Origin: Flexibacter flexilis DSM 6793
GTDB lineage: Bacteria > Bacteroidota > Bacteroidia > Cytophagales > Flexibacteraceae
DNA: 64,000 bases
Reading direction: 5' to 3'
Assembly: GCF_900112255.1 (NCBI RefSeq)
Contig: NZ_FOLE01000007.1
Coordinates: 124,001 to 188,000, forward strand
Below the pieces are notes generated by a model that did no database searches, had not been told where the DNA came from, and saw only the letters and a program-made list of their open reading frames with translations. The first letter of the stretch is position 1; every line of letters begins with the position of its first letter. Below are positions 1 through 8,686 of this stretch, in pieces. A program made the position numbers and the translations under genes.

Positions 1-2
1 TC

Positions 3-311
3 AGTGTAGATAAAATCGCGATTGATGCCAACGGACATTTGATTTGCTCAGAGTTATTTATTCCGAATATTATTACTAAAAATGGAGACGGGAAAAATGA
101 TTTTTTAAAAATAGAAGGTTTAAATCTTTTCAAAACGAATAAGTTACAGATTTATAATCGCTGGGGAAAGAAAATGTACGAGCAAACCGATTATAACAGT
201 GATTGGAACGGAGAATCATTTATGTCTGGAACGTATTTTTATCTGTTGGAATTGACCACTTATACAGGCCAAACTCTTTCCTATAAAGGTTGGATAGATG
301 TAATGGAATAA
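3..311 (+). CDS. Partial: C-terminal type IX sorting domain (gliding motility-associated CHU_C type) of a large secreted protein
   Basis: The reading frame is open from the window edge to a TAA at 309-311, so only the last ~102 residues of the protein are present. The visible part (SELFIPNIITKNGDGKNDFL, then IYNRWGKKMYE, DWNGE, GTYFYLLEL and a final GWIDVME) is the typical gliding motility-associated C-terminal domain, a type B sorting signal for the type IX secretion system. In this family such domains end very large adhesin or repeat proteins that are exported to the cell surface or medium. What the rest of the protein does cannot be said. It is convergent with the carotenoid gene that ends one base further on. 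Confidence 0.88.
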   Translation, partial: SVDKIAIDANGHLICSELFIPNIITKNGDGKNDFLKIEGLNLFKTNKLQIYNRWGKKMYEQTDYNSDWNGESFMSGTYFYLLELTTYTGQTLSYKGWIDVME

Positions 312-312
312 A

Positions 313-957
313 CTATAACCCCAATCTGTACGCCACGCATTGCACCACAAAAAAGTAAAGCAATACGCCATAAACTGGCCAAGCCAACGGATTTTTTTTG
401 GTAAAAGGTAGGCTTTCGGTAAGCATCTGCAACCCGAAAGCCACCACCCACCAACCGACATAATTTTGAGTGGCAACCACGCCGTTTGGCCACTGCCAAA
501 AATCGTTGCGCATGGCCACTGGTTCTATAAAAGTATCCAACCCGACCATTAGTGTAGCTGCTAACGCCGCTCTTACGGCTTTGTTGGAGTGCAAAGTTTG
601 GCAAATATTATTTGTAGAAAGTATCAAAATCAGCCAGTTGGCGGCCAAAATCAAAGGCACATCTCCCCATTTCCAGCCCAGCGCAGAGGCATAACGGTAC
701 TCGCCAAACGGCCAACCCGTATGCACGCCCAGCACCTCCGACCCAAAACCCAATGCGGCCACTGCTACCGACACAATCCAAAAAATTTGGTTTTTGTTTT
801 CTTGGTAAAATAGTAGCAAACAAAGTGTTAGCAGCAAGTTGAGCGGCGTAAGCAACAAAAAATAAGGCTTAGAAACTGGCCACAAAAGCCCAATAATCCC
901 GACGCTATACACCAGCATCAGGGCAGCGGTCGCCTGTTTTACGGAGATTTTTTTCAT
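313..957 (-). CDS. Carotenoid biosynthesis protein, CruF-type (DUF422)
   Basis: A 214-residue polytopic membrane protein with about six to seven hydrophobic segments. The central GSEVLGVHTGWPFGEYRY and the later GLDTFIEPVAMRNDFWQW segments are the conserved polar patches of the CruF/DUF422 family, carotenoid 1,2-hydratases that add water to the psi end of monocyclic carotenoids such as those leading to myxol, saproxanthin or flexixanthin. I chose ATG 957 (MKKISVKQ) because the frame extension to 1032 would run into the end of the neighbouring yggS gene. No other carotenoid gene lies next to it. The exact reaction is inferred from the family. Confidence 0.8.
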   Translation of the reverse strand: MKKISVKQATAALMLVYSVGIIGLLWPVSKPYFLLLTPLNLLLTLCLLLFYQENKNQIFWIVSVAVAALGFGSEVLGVHTGWPFGEYRYASALGWKWGDVPLILAANWLILILSTNNICQTLHSNKAVRAALAATLMVGLDTFIEPVAMRNDFWQWPNGVVATQNYVGWWVVAFGLQMLTESLPFTKKNPLAWPVYGVLLYFFVVQCVAYRLGL

Positions 958-994
958 ACAAATCCAAAACCCAATCACAGACAAATTGTTTTGT

Positions 995-1660
995 TTATCG
1001 GTGGCCGAAAATGGCACTCCCGACCCGCACAAGCGTACTTCCTTCCTGCGCGGCCATCAAATAATCGCCGCTCATGCCCATCGAAAGTTCTTGCATTTGC
1101 ACGCGCGGGTGCTGTATGGTTTGTGCCAAGCGGTCAAAAAATTGTTTGAGGCCTTTGAACTCTTGGCGAATTTGTGCGTTGTTGTCGGTGTTGGAGGCCA
1201 TGCCCATTAGCCCAACAATACGGATATTTTCCAGCGTGTCAAACTCCGCAGATTGCAGTAAATCAATGGCTTCTGTTTCCGAAAGTCCAAACTTTGTTTC
1301 TTCTTGGGCAATAAAAATTTGCAACAGACACGGAATTTGGCGGCCAGCTTTGGCGGCTTGTTTATTGATTTCGGCCAATAGTTTGAGGCTGTCCACCGAA
1401 TGAATCAGGCTCACGAATGGCGCAATATATTTTACTTTGTTGCTTTGCAAATGCCCAATCAAATGCCACTCGATGTCTTTGGGCAGTTCCTCGTATTTGT
1501 CGGCCATTTCCTGCACTTTATTTTCCCCAAAACGCCTAAAGCCAGCCTCGTAGGCTTCGGCAATGGCACTGGCGGGTTTGGTTTTGCTCACGGCAATCAG
1601 GCGACAACTGGTGCCTTCTAATGTTTTTTCAATGTCTGCGATATTTTGGGCAATGCTCAT
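995..1660 (-). CDS. yggS: YggS family pyridoxal phosphate homeostasis protein (PLPHP)
   Basis: 221 residues, the usual size for this single-domain TIM-barrel family. The PLP lysine is Lys26 in LIAVSKTKPAS; other family signatures are FGENKVQE, WHLIGHLQSNK, GLMGMAS and the C-terminal SMGMSGDY, with VRVGSAIFG at the end. The protein binds PLP without a known catalytic reaction and keeps the cellular PLP pool and amino acid metabolism balanced. It lies 38 bp upstream of the carotenoid gene on the same strand, so the two may be cotranscribed. A TAnnTTTG-type element sits just upstream of the start. Confidence 0.95.
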   Translation of the reverse strand: MSIAQNIADIEKTLEGTSCRLIAVSKTKPASAIAEAYEAGFRRFGENKVQEMADKYEELPKDIEWHLIGHLQSNKVKYIAPFVSLIHSVDSLKLLAEINKQAAKAGRQIPCLLQIFIAQEETKFGLSETEAIDLLQSAEFDTLENIRIVGLMGMASNTDNNAQIRQEFKGLKQFFDRLAQTIQHPRVQMQELSMGMSGDYLMAAQEGSTLVRVGSAIFGHR

Positions 1661-1685
1661 AATTCGTGCTAAAAAAGTAATGGCG

Positions 1686-1693
1686 CAAAAGTA
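1686..1693 (-). promoter_or_regulatory. Candidate -7 promoter element of yggS
   Basis: The minus strand reads TACTTTTG here, matching the Bacteroidota -7 consensus TAnnTTTG, about 25 bp before the yggS ATG. I could not find a convincing TTTG at the -33 position, so only half of the promoter is supported. Confidence 0.35.
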
Positions 1694-1844
1694 CGGTTGT
1701 TTGTGGCGTTTTAGGAAAGAAGTGCATTATTTTTAATTTAATTAAACATAGATAAAAAAATACAAATCTTATGTAATGCTGTATTTTAGGCACTTAATTG
1801 CAAATAATAGCGTGTTGATGATGTTTTTCAGTCAAGTTTTATAC

Positions 1845-1852
1845 TAAATTTG
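1845..1852 (+). promoter_or_regulatory. Candidate -7 promoter element of accA
   Basis: TAAATTTG matches the TAnnTTTG consensus, about 90 bp upstream of the accA start, in an AT-rich 280-bp divergent spacer between yggS and accA. No clean TTTG is present at the expected distance upstream. The rest of the spacer shows nothing recognisable. Confidence 0.4.
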
Positions 1853-1940
1853 TCGCTTGTGTTGAGCGCAAAGCATTTGCTAACACACATCGGACGTATC
1901 GAAATTTTAATATTATTATCGAAACAGACCTACTGCTAAT

Positions 1941-2888
1941 ATGCTTTTAGATTTTGAAAAACCCATTTTTGAGTTAGAATCCAAATTAGCTGACATGAAA
2001 CAACTTGCTCAGGAAAGCAATGTAGATGTGTCAGAAGCCGTAAAAGCATTGGAAGAGAAAATTATTAAACTCAAAGAAGATACTTATCGCAACCTGACGC
2101 GCTGGCAGCGTGTACAACTTTCGCGCCACCCAGACCGTCCTTATACGTTGGATTATATCCAAACGATTGCCGATAAGTTCATTGAGCTACACGGCGACCG
2201 CCAAGTAGCCGACGACAAAGCCATCGTAGGTGGTTTTGGGGAAATAGACGGCCAGTCGTTTATGCTCATCGGTCACCAAAAAGGCCGCAATACCAAACAA
2301 CGCCAGTACCGCAATTTCGGGATGGCCAATCCTGAAGGCTATCGCAAGGCGTTGCGCCTGATGCGTTTGGCCGAAAAATTCGGGAAACCTATCATTACGC
2401 TTATCGACACGCCAGGCGCATTTCCGGGGCTTGAGGCCGAAGAACGCGGACAAGGAGAGGCAATCGCGCACAACCTCCGCGAAATGTTCATGCTCAAAGT
2501 GCCTGTGATTTGTATCATCATCGGCGAAGGTGCTTCGGGTGGCGCGTTGGGAATCGGTATCGGCGACCGCGTGCTAATGCTCGAAAACTCTTGGTACTCA
2601 GTTATTTCGCCCGAAAACTGTTCGACTATTCTTTGGAGAACTTGGAATTTTAAGGAGCAAGCCGCCGAAGCCCTCAAACTTACGGCTACGGATATGCTCG
2701 AAAATAAATTGGTGGATGGCATCGTGCCTGAGCCGCTTGGAGGGGCACACGCCGACCCAATCGCGATGGCGCAAATCCTCAAAAAAGCGATTTTGGAACA
2801 TACGGCTGAGCTTAATAAACTTTCGCCGCAAGAACGCATCAACGAACGCATTGACAAATTCTCGTCGATGGGCGTTGTGTTGGAATAA
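1941..2888 (+). CDS. accA: Acetyl-CoA carboxylase carboxyltransferase subunit alpha
   Basis: 315 residues, close to the E. coli length of 319. With AccD it transfers the carboxyl group from carboxybiotin to acetyl-CoA, giving malonyl-CoA for fatty acid synthesis in the cytoplasm. Visible hallmarks: N-terminal helical segment [16 protein letters not shown], the [14 protein letters not shown] segment, the oxyanion region GGFGEIDG and KGRNTKQR, then [27 protein letters not shown] and the C-terminal [10 protein letters not shown]. No accD or biotin carboxylase gene is nearby. A strong terminator follows at 2924-2971. The ATG at 1941 matches the conserved N terminus. Confidence 0.97.
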   Translation: MLLDFEKPIFELESKLADMKQLAQESNVDVSEAVKALEEKIIKLKEDTYRNLTRWQRVQLSRHPDRPYTLDYIQTIADKFIELHGDRQVADDKAIVGGFGEIDGQSFMLIGHQKGRNTKQRQYRNFGMANPEGYRKALRLMRLAEKFGKPIITLIDTPGAFPGLEAEERGQGEAIAHNLREMFMLKVPVICIIIGEGASGGALGIGIGDRVLMLENSWYSVISPENCSTILWRTWNFKEQAAEALKLTATDMLENKLVDGIVPEPLGGAHADPIAMAQILKKAILEHTAELNKLSPQERINERIDKFSSMGVVLE

Positions 2889-2923
2889 GGCTTCAAGATT
2901 TTGAAATAAAACGAATAATAAGC

Positions 2924-2971
2924 TGCGCATTAAAATTCTTTTCCACAAAGATTTGATGCGCAGTTTTTTTT
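2924..2971 (+). terminator. Rho-independent terminator of accA
   Basis: CTGCGCAT pairs with ATGCGCAG across a 24-base loop and is followed by eight Ts. It separates accA from the downstream gene, whose ATG lies only 10 bp beyond, so that gene's promoter must overlap this hairpin or lie within accA's 3' region. Confidence 0.75.
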
Positions 2972-2981
2972 GTGGATAACT

Positions 2982-3866
2982 ATGTTAAGATATTGGTTTT
3001 TAGTAGTCTTGTGTGTATGGATAAGTCTGTATAAAACTTCAGCGCAGACCCTTGACCAAACCTTAGTGTTGGCAGATTCGGCATGGAGCAAAGGCCAATT
3101 CTCGCAAGCAAGTAGCCATTATTTACGCGTCATTTTTTTTGATTCTGCCAAAAAAAATACGGCTTATTGTTACGCCAAAGTGGCCGATTGTTTCGCCCAA
3201 ACACAACAACCCGACCGCGCCAAGCAATATTACGATTTGGCCTATGCTGCCGCCACAACCGACAGCCTACGCGCCGAAATTATTTTGGCAAAATCCTTAA
3301 CATTGCTTACCAATTATCAATACGACCACGCCGCCCAAGAGCTTTACAATATGCCGCGCCAAATTCCGCCACAGCTTCGCCGTCGTCGCGAACTGTATTT
3401 GGGCTTGACGTATTTTGCTTTAGAAAATTTTGAACAATCGCAACTGCATTTGCTCAATACCGCCGCCGATTGCCCCGCGCAGCAGCAGGCCATCAAAACC
3501 ATTTTTGAGCAGCAAAAAACAGCTCGCAGAAAGAATGTTACTTTGGCTAAAATCTTGAGTATCATTTTGCCTGGGGCGGGGCAACTGTATGCCCACGACA
3601 CCCGAAATGCGATTAATTCATTGGCTATCAATGGCGTATTTGTGTATTTGTTTGTGGCTACGGGTTTGAATTACAATTTTTTGAGTGCGGCCATTACCGT
3701 ATTGCCTTGGCTGGAACGTTACTACGTGGGCGGCATCAATAAAGCGGCACAAGGAGCTTATTTGTACAATTATTCGCAGCAACTCCAACGCTACGAACAA
3801 CTGATTGATTTGGCGCAGGGCTGCGACTCGCTACGGATTTTGCCCAAAGATTTGCGAAAAGAATAA
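2982..3866 (+). CDS. Secreted or membrane TPR-repeat protein with C-terminal membrane segments, function unknown
   Basis: 294 residues. An N-terminal signal peptide or anchor (FLVVLCVWISLY, then TSAQ) is followed by a helical repeat region of tetratricopeptide character: ADSAWSKGQFSQASSHYLRV and the later YAKVADCFAQTQQPDRAKQYY. From about residue 185 comes ILSIILPGAGQLYA, a glycine-proline membrane entry motif seen in TM2/DUF5683-like proteins, then two hydrophobic stretches. I used ATG 2982 rather than the upstream TTG because the TTG lies in the terminator's T-run. Similar Bacteroidota proteins are annotated only as hypothetical; a precise role cannot be given. Confidence 0.7.
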   Translation: MLRYWFLVVLCVWISLYKTSAQTLDQTLVLADSAWSKGQFSQASSHYLRVIFFDSAKKNTAYCYAKVADCFAQTQQPDRAKQYYDLAYAAATTDSLRAEIILAKSLTLLTNYQYDHAAQELYNMPRQIPPQLRRRRELYLGLTYFALENFEQSQLHLLNTAADCPAQQQAIKTIFEQQKTARRKNVTLAKILSIILPGAGQLYAHDTRNAINSLAINGVFVYLFVATGLNYNFLSAAITVLPWLERYYVGGINKAAQGAYLYNYSQQLQRYEQLIDLAQGCDSLRILPKDLRKE

Positions 3867-3886
3867 GATTTTTTGAAGGAAGTTTG

Positions 3887-3894
3887 TATTTTTG
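3887..3894 (+). promoter_or_regulatory. Candidate -7 promoter element of the CoA-transferase gene
   Basis: TATTTTTG matches TAnnTTTG, 50 bp upstream of the CoA-transferase ATG at 3945, between two closely spaced genes. No clear -33 element. Confidence 0.3.
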
Positions 3895-3944
3895 GCAAAC
3901 GTTTTCTTTGCGGATTTTTACAAGAACTTTAACTTATTTGAGAA

Positions 3945-4640
3945 ATGATAAATAAAGTAATTAGTGGTGCAGACGAAGCTGTCGCCGACATCAAAGACGG
4001 TGCTGTGCTCATGTTGGGCGGTTTTGGTTTGTGCGGGATTCCCGAAAATAGCATTGCGGCACTCTTGCGCAGCGGCGTGAAAGGCCTTACTTGCATTTCT
4101 AACAATGCGGGTGTTGATGATTTTGGCATTGGCCTGATGCTCAAAACACGCCAAGTTCGCAAAATGATTTCCTCGTATGTGGGCGAAAACGCCGAGTTTG
4201 AACGCCAGCTTTTGTCGGGAGAATTGGAAGTGGAATTGTTGCCACAAGGTACGTTAGCCGAGCGCATTCGTGCGGGTGGCGCGGGTATTCCTGCCTTTTT
4301 TACGCCTGCGGGTGTGGGCACGGAAGTAGCCGAAGGCAAAGAAACACGCGTTTTTGATGGCAAAACCTATCTGATGGAACAGTGGCTGAAAGCTGATTTT
4401 GCAATTGTGAAGGCTTGGAAAGGCGATACCGCAGGTAATTTGGTATTCAAAGGCACTGCCCGCAACTTTAATCCGATGATGGCTGCCGCAGGCAAAATCA
4501 CGATTGCGGAAGTGGAAGAATTAGTGCCAGCTGGTGAGCTTGACCCGAATCTGGTACACGTGCCAGGCATTTATGTGCAACGTATTTTTCAGGGGAAAGA
4601 CTACGAAAAACGCATCGAGCAACGCACGATTACAAAATAA
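3945..4640 (+). CDS. scoA: 3-oxoacid CoA-transferase subunit A (succinyl-CoA:acetoacetate type)
   Basis: 231 residues, the full length of a class I CoA-transferase alpha subunit. Family signatures: [18 protein letters not shown] near the N terminus, ISNNAG, then [20 protein letters not shown] and the C-terminal [12 protein letters not shown]. With subunit B it moves CoA from succinyl-CoA to acetoacetate in ketone body and amino acid breakdown. The catalytic glutamate lies in subunit B, which is not encoded next to it; the downstream gene is a convergent ABC ATPase. The B subunit must be elsewhere for this protein to work. A bidirectional terminator follows. Confidence 0.93.
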   Translation: MINKVISGADEAVADIKDGAVLMLGGFGLCGIPENSIAALLRSGVKGLTCISNNAGVDDFGIGLMLKTRQVRKMISSYVGENAEFERQLLSGELEVELLPQGTLAERIRAGGAGIPAFFTPAGVGTEVAEGKETRVFDGKTYLMEQWLKADFAIVKAWKGDTAGNLVFKGTARNFNPMMAAAGKITIAEVEELVPAGELDPNLVHVPGIYVQRIFQGKDYEKRIEQRTITK

Positions 4641-4661
4641 CGATTTGATTTCCTTGTCAAT

Positions 4662-4700
4662 AAAAAAAGCCGCTTGCAGAATGTTGCGAGCGGCTTTTAC
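4662..4700. terminator. Bidirectional terminator between scoA and gldA
   Basis: AAAAGCCGCTTGCA and TGCGAGCGGCTTTT form a 14-bp stem with one wobble pair around a 6-base loop, with A and T runs on both sides. It lies between two convergent genes and can serve both. Confidence 0.85.
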
Positions 4701-4718
4701 TTTTATATTTATTCTGAA

Positions 4719-5639
4719 TTAATCTTTTTGGACGGTGAGGTCGTGGAAGATTTTTTCCAAAGAATTTTCTTCTTGTTTCAGGCCGAGCAGCGTCCAGTTT
4801 TGGGCGGTTGCCAGTTTAAAAACAGAACCGCGAACGTCTGCACCCGCTTGTTCTGTAATCTGATAAACACCTGTTTTCAAGTGTTTTACACTTACTACAC
4901 CAGCAATGCTTTGCAAAAGTTTGGTGTCCACATCGGCATCAAATTCGGCGGTAATAATGGCCTTGCCTTGTGAGTTGTTTTGTAGGCTACTCACGGGGCT
5001 ATCGGCCACGATTTTACCACGATTAATAATAACCACGCGGTCGCAAAGTGCCTGCACTTCCTGCATGATGTGCGTGGAGAAAATCACCGTTTTTTCTTTG
5101 CCAATATTTTTAATCAATTGTCGAATCTCAACGATTTGGTTGGGGTCAAGGCCTGTGGTCGGTTCGTCCAAAATCAACACTTCAGGGTTATGAATCAGCA
5201 CTTGCGCCAGCCCTACACGTTGGCGGTAGCCTTTGGACAAAGCCCCAATTTTTTTGTTTTGTTCGATGCTAAGTCCCGTTTGTTCAACTACTTCCCCGAT
5301 GCGTTGGTTCAGTGTTTTGCCCGAAATCCCGTAAATAGAACCCGAAAATTCCAGATACTCACGCACGAACATATCCAAATACAGTGGGTTGTGTTCGGGT
5401 AAATACCCCACTTTGCGGCGAACTTCTAAGGCGTTTTCTTGTACATCCAAACCGCAAATCTGCACGCTGCCCGACGTTGGTGGCAAATAGCAAGTGGCAA
5501 TTTTCATGGTCGTGGATTTGCCCGCACCATTTGGCCCCAAAAAGCCCAGCACTTCTCCTTTTTTTACCTCGAAAGAAATATCATCAACGGCGTTTTGAGT
5601 GCCGTAGGTCTTAATCAAATTTTGAACAGCAATAGACAT
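4719..5639 (-). CDS. gldA: Gliding motility ABC transporter ATP-binding protein GldA
   Basis: 306 residues with a complete ATPase: Walker A GPNGAGKST at residues 35-43, signature LSKGYRQRVGLAQ, Walker B VLILDEPTTGLD and switch STHIMQEV. The QRV signature followed by a ~90-residue C-terminal domain, ending EENSLEKIFHDLT, fits the GldA family. In Flavobacterium, GldA works with GldF and GldG as an ABC transporter needed for gliding. No gldF or gldG is adjacent here, unlike many genomes where the three are close. An alternative reading is a generic ABC-2 exporter ATPase. The start is the ATG at 5639. Confidence 0.85.
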   Translation of the reverse strand: MSIAVQNLIKTYGTQNAVDDISFEVKKGEVLGFLGPNGAGKSTTMKIATCYLPPTSGSVQICGLDVQENALEVRRKVGYLPEHNPLYLDMFVREYLEFSGSIYGISGKTLNQRIGEVVEQTGLSIEQNKKIGALSKGYRQRVGLAQVLIHNPEVLILDEPTTGLDPNQIVEIRQLIKNIGKEKTVIFSTHIMQEVQALCDRVVIINRGKIVADSPVSSLQNNSQGKAIITAEFDADVDTKLLQSIAGVVSVKHLKTGVYQITEQAGADVRGSVFKLATAQNWTLLGLKQEENSLEKIFHDLTVQKD

Positions 5640-5680
5640 GAAAGGCTATTTTACAAAAATTTAAAACAATGTTTTGAACT

Positions 5681-5688
5681 CAAAACTA
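5681..5688 (-). promoter_or_regulatory. Candidate -7 promoter element of gldA
   Basis: The minus strand reads TAGTTTTG, matching TAnnTTTG, about 40 bp before the gldA start and just beyond the stop codon of the upstream regulator gene. No clear -33 element. Confidence 0.35.
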
Positions 5689-5698
5689 CACTAAAATT

Positions 5699-6865
5699 TT
5701 AGAAACGGCTTACCGTTGCGTGCGCTTGCGCATCTTCGAGCGTAATTTCTTTGCCCGAAAGAATGACCAGACGTTCTACTACGTTGCGAAGCTCCCGAAT
5801 ATTGCCCGTCCAAGGAAGGGTTTGCAGGTATTCGAGGGCTTTGGGCGCAATTTTCTTGGGTGCGTTGCCATAGTCGTCGGCGATATCTTGTAAGAATTTT
5901 TCTACCAAAAGCGGAATGTCTTCGGCACGTTGCGCCAGCGATGGCACTTGCACCACAATCACGCTAAGGCGATGGTACAAATCTTCACGGAAACGGCCTT
6001 CTTCTATTTCTTTGCGCAAATCTTTGTTGGTAGCTGCAAACACGCGCACATCTACTTTGATTTCTTTTTCGCCACCCACGCGCGTAATCTTGTGTTCTTG
6101 CAAAGCGCGTAGCACTTTGGCTTGCGCCGAAAGGCTCATGTCTCCGATTTCGTCCAAGAAAAGCGTGCCGCCGCTGGCCTGTTCAAACTTGCCGATGCGC
6201 TGCTTAATGGCCGACGTGAATGCGCCTTTTTCGTGTCCGAAAAGTTCGCTTTCGATAAGCTCGGACGGAATGGCCGCACAGTTTACTTCTACGAGTGGTT
6301 GCGCAGCGCGACTGCTTTTGCCATGCAACTCTCTTGCTACCAGCTCTTTTCCTGCACCATTTGGCCCCAGAATTAGTACACGTGCTTCCGTTGGGGCTAC
6401 TTTGTCAATGGCATCTTTCACGCGCATCATGGCAGGCGACTGGCCTATCATTTGGCTTGTTTTGCCTATTTTTTTCTTCAAAACTTTCGTTTCGGTTACC
6501 AATTTGGATTTGTCCAGCGCATTGCGCACCGTCAGTAACAAGCGGTTCAAATCGGGTGGCTTTTGAATAAAATCATAAGCTCCTTTTTTGGTGGCTTCCA
6601 CCGCCGTTTCGATAGAGCCGTGCGCCGAAACCATAATAAATTGGGCATCTTTTCCCATTTCTTTGGCTTTGGCCAGCACTTCCATACCGTCCATTTTGGG
6701 CATTTTTATATCGCAAAGCACTACATCATACTCGTTTTTTTCGAGCAAAGCGATGGCTTCTTCACCGTCTTTGGCTTCGTCTATGGTGTAGTTTTCGTAT
6801 TCTAATATTTCGCGGAGCGTGCTGCGAATGCTACGCTCATCGTCCACGAGAAGTATATGAGGCAT
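5699..6865 (-). CDS. Sigma-54-type response regulator (receiver plus AAA+ domain, no DNA-binding domain)
   Basis: 388 residues. An N-terminal receiver has the acidic pair D8-D9, phosphoacceptor Asp52 (VVLCDIKMPKMDG) and Lys102. The central AAA+ domain has an altered Walker A, GPNGAGKE, then ESELFGHEKGAFTSA in place of the canonical GAFTGA loop, GGTLFLDEIGDMS (Walker B) and the arginine finger region GRFREDLYHRL. The protein stops at about residue 388, right after WTGNIRELRNVVERL, so the Fis-type helix-turn-helix of NtrC is missing. I recall close Bacteroidota homologues with the same shortened architecture, so this looks like a family trait, not a truncation. ATG 6865 was preferred to an upstream TTG at 6880. 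No histidine kinase is adjacent. Confidence 0.9.
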   Translation of the reverse strand: MPHILLVDDERSIRSTLREILEYENYTIDEAKDGEEAIALLEKNEYDVVLCDIKMPKMDGMEVLAKAKEMGKDAQFIMVSAHGSIETAVEATKKGAYDFIQKPPDLNRLLLTVRNALDKSKLVTETKVLKKKIGKTSQMIGQSPAMMRVKDAIDKVAPTEARVLILGPNGAGKELVARELHGKSSRAAQPLVEVNCAAIPSELIESELFGHEKGAFTSAIKQRIGKFEQASGGTLFLDEIGDMSLSAQAKVLRALQEHKITRVGGEKEIKVDVRVFAATNKDLRKEIEEGRFREDLYHRLSVIVVQVPSLAQRAEDIPLLVEKFLQDIADDYGNAPKKIAPKALEYLQTLPWTGNIRELRNVVERLVILSGKEITLEDAQAHATVSRF

Positions 6866-6919
6866 ATTATTGTATATCAATTGGTTGAGTAGATAAAATT
6901 TAGCGTGTATGCCTATTGT

Positions 6920-7165
6920 TTATTTAAAATTCACATCAATTGGCAAAATGTTTTCTGCCGTCCAGAACCACCATAAAATAAGCACTATCACCAACAAATT
7001 GAGCGCAGCTCCGACCTTATAATATTTGGACATTGCCCCAATGAACGCCCCCAGCGTAGCGATAGGCAAGGCCATTCCACTGAGCCAAATAAGCGAAGGC
7101 ACGTAAATGGAAACAATGAGCAAGAGCGCGGCAACTACTCCGATAAAAAACGAAATAATATTCAT
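6920..7165 (-). CDS. Small membrane protein, unknown
   Basis: 81 residues, mostly hydrophobic, with probably three transmembrane segments (IISFFIGVVAALLLIVSIYV, then LPIATLGAFIGAM and LLVIVLILWWFW) and a short polar end. It has a good ATG and lies 35 bp downstream of mtaB's stop and upstream of the regulator gene, all on the minus strand. I do not recognise the family; no function can be assigned. Confidence 0.6.
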   Translation of the reverse strand: MNIISFFIGVVAALLLIVSIYVPSLIWLSGMALPIATLGAFIGAMSKYYKVGAALNLLVIVLILWWFWTAENILPIDVNFK

Positions 7166-7200
7166 GGTGATAGGTATTTGAGGTTTATAGTAGTTAAATC

Positions 7201-8523
7201 TTAGTGTGTAAACACCTCGTCGGCTTCTGTGGCTTCCACGTGGCCATTTTCATTGATTTTCGTAAGCGTAAGCGTTTTTAACTCGTTCACTAACAGCGGG
7301 TCATACTTGGCCGTTACGCGTACATAATTTTCCGTAAAGCCAAACATTTGCCCTTCTTCAATGTCTTGTTCGAACAGCACGGTAGCCGATTTGCCTAATT
7401 GTTGTTCGTAAAAATATCTTCTTTTTTTGTCGGAAAGAATATGCAACATTTTGGAACGTTCGTTGCGCTTGTGCATCGGCACGACGGGCTTAATGTCTAA
7501 GGCCTGCGTGTTGGCACGTTCCGAGTAAGTAAACACGTGCAAATACGAAATATCCAATTCGTTAAGGAACTGATAAGTATCCAAGAAATCTTCGTCGGTT
7601 TCGCCAGGGAAGCCCACAATCACATCTACGCCAATACAGCAATGCGGCATTACTTCCTTGATTTTGGCTACACGTTGCGCGTAAAGTTCGCGTTTGTAGC
7701 GGCGACGCATGGCGGCCAATGTTTTGTTGTTGCCCGACTGCAACGGAATATGAAAATGTGGTACAAATCTGTTGGAAGAAGCCACAAATTCAATGATTTC
7801 GTCGGTAAGCAAGTTTGGTTCGATAGACGAAATACGGAAACGCTCAATGCCTTCCACCTCGTCCAGCGCACGCGCCAAATCCACGAAACGTTCCACACGA
7901 ATTTCGTTTTGCAAACCAAAATCGCCAATATTTACGCCCGTCAGCACGATTTCTTTTACGTCGGCATTTTGGGCAATGTCCTGCGCAGCTTTCACGATAT
8001 TAACTACACTATCCGAACGGCTGCCGCCTCTGGCCATTGGAATAGTACAAAACGAGCACGAATAGTCGCAACCGTCTTGCACTTTCAGGAAAGTACGGGT
8101 GCGGTCGTTGAGTGAGTACGCGGTGTTATATTGATTGGCTGCCGAAATATCTTGCGCGAAAATATCGGCACGGCCTTGTTTTTTCTCAAAAGTATCAATC
8201 AAATCCATGAGTCGGAATTTTTCGGCAGCACCCAGCACCGCGTCCACGCCTTCAATGTTGGCGATTTCTTCGGGTTTGAGCTGCGCATAACAACCCACAA
8301 TAGCAATATAGGCGTTTGGAGAATGTTTTAAGGCTTCTTTTACAACTTTGCGGCATTTCTTGTCGGCGTTTTCTGTTACCGAACAAGTGTTAATAATATA
8401 AACGTCGGCGGCATCCGTGAACTCCACGCGCTGGTGGCCGCGCTGCTCAAACGAACGCGCAATCGTAGATGTTTCCGAGTAATTGAGCTTGCAGCCCAAA
8501 GTATAAAAAGCTACTTTTTTCAT
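7201..8523 (-). CDS. mtaB: tRNA (N6-L-threonylcarbamoyladenosine(37)-C2)-methylthiotransferase MtaB
   Basis: 440 residues. N-terminal UPF0004 domain has the conserved cysteines in TLGCKLN (Cys11), NTCSVTENAD and VGCYAQ; the radical SAM cluster motif CDYSCSFC follows around residue 155, and a TRAM domain ends the protein. The KLNYSE motif and the NTCSVTENADKK signature separate MtaB from MiaB (LGCQMN) and RimO. It attaches a methylthio group to the t6A37 base of tRNAs that read ANN codons, using two iron-sulfur clusters and S-adenosylmethionine. A good promoter candidate lies upstream at 8584-8613. Confidence 0.94.
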   Translation of the reverse strand: MKKVAFYTLGCKLNYSETSTIARSFEQRGHQRVEFTDAADVYIINTCSVTENADKKCRKVVKEALKHSPNAYIAIVGCYAQLKPEEIANIEGVDAVLGAAEKFRLMDLIDTFEKKQGRADIFAQDISAANQYNTAYSLNDRTRTFLKVQDGCDYSCSFCTIPMARGGSRSDSVVNIVKAAQDIAQNADVKEIVLTGVNIGDFGLQNEIRVERFVDLARALDEVEGIERFRISSIEPNLLTDEIIEFVASSNRFVPHFHIPLQSGNNKTLAAMRRRYKRELYAQRVAKIKEVMPHCCIGVDVIVGFPGETDEDFLDTYQFLNELDISYLHVFTYSERANTQALDIKPVVPMHKRNERSKMLHILSDKKRRYFYEQQLGKSATVLFEQDIEEGQMFGFTENYVRVTAKYDPLLVNELKTLTLTKINENGHVEATEADEVFTH

Positions 8524-8583
8524 AAACCAATATTTCCACTAAAATAACAAAAGTTGAGCATAGTAGTTCGCTCAAAAGGACGG

Positions 8584-8613
8584 CAAATTTACTAAAAACA
8601 ATTCAGACCACAA
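8584..8613 (-). promoter_or_regulatory. Promoter of mtaB
   Basis: On the minus strand a TTG (8613-8611) is followed after 19 bp by TAAATTTG (8591-8584), matching the Bacteroidota -33/-7 layout. Transcription would start near 8577, leaving a leader of about 55 bases. Confidence 0.5.
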
Positions 8614-8686
8614 GCCGAACGCGCCAAAGCAAGCCACCAAAGCACGTAATAAAGCCCTTATTTTGAGTAAATTATAAAAATCGTTT

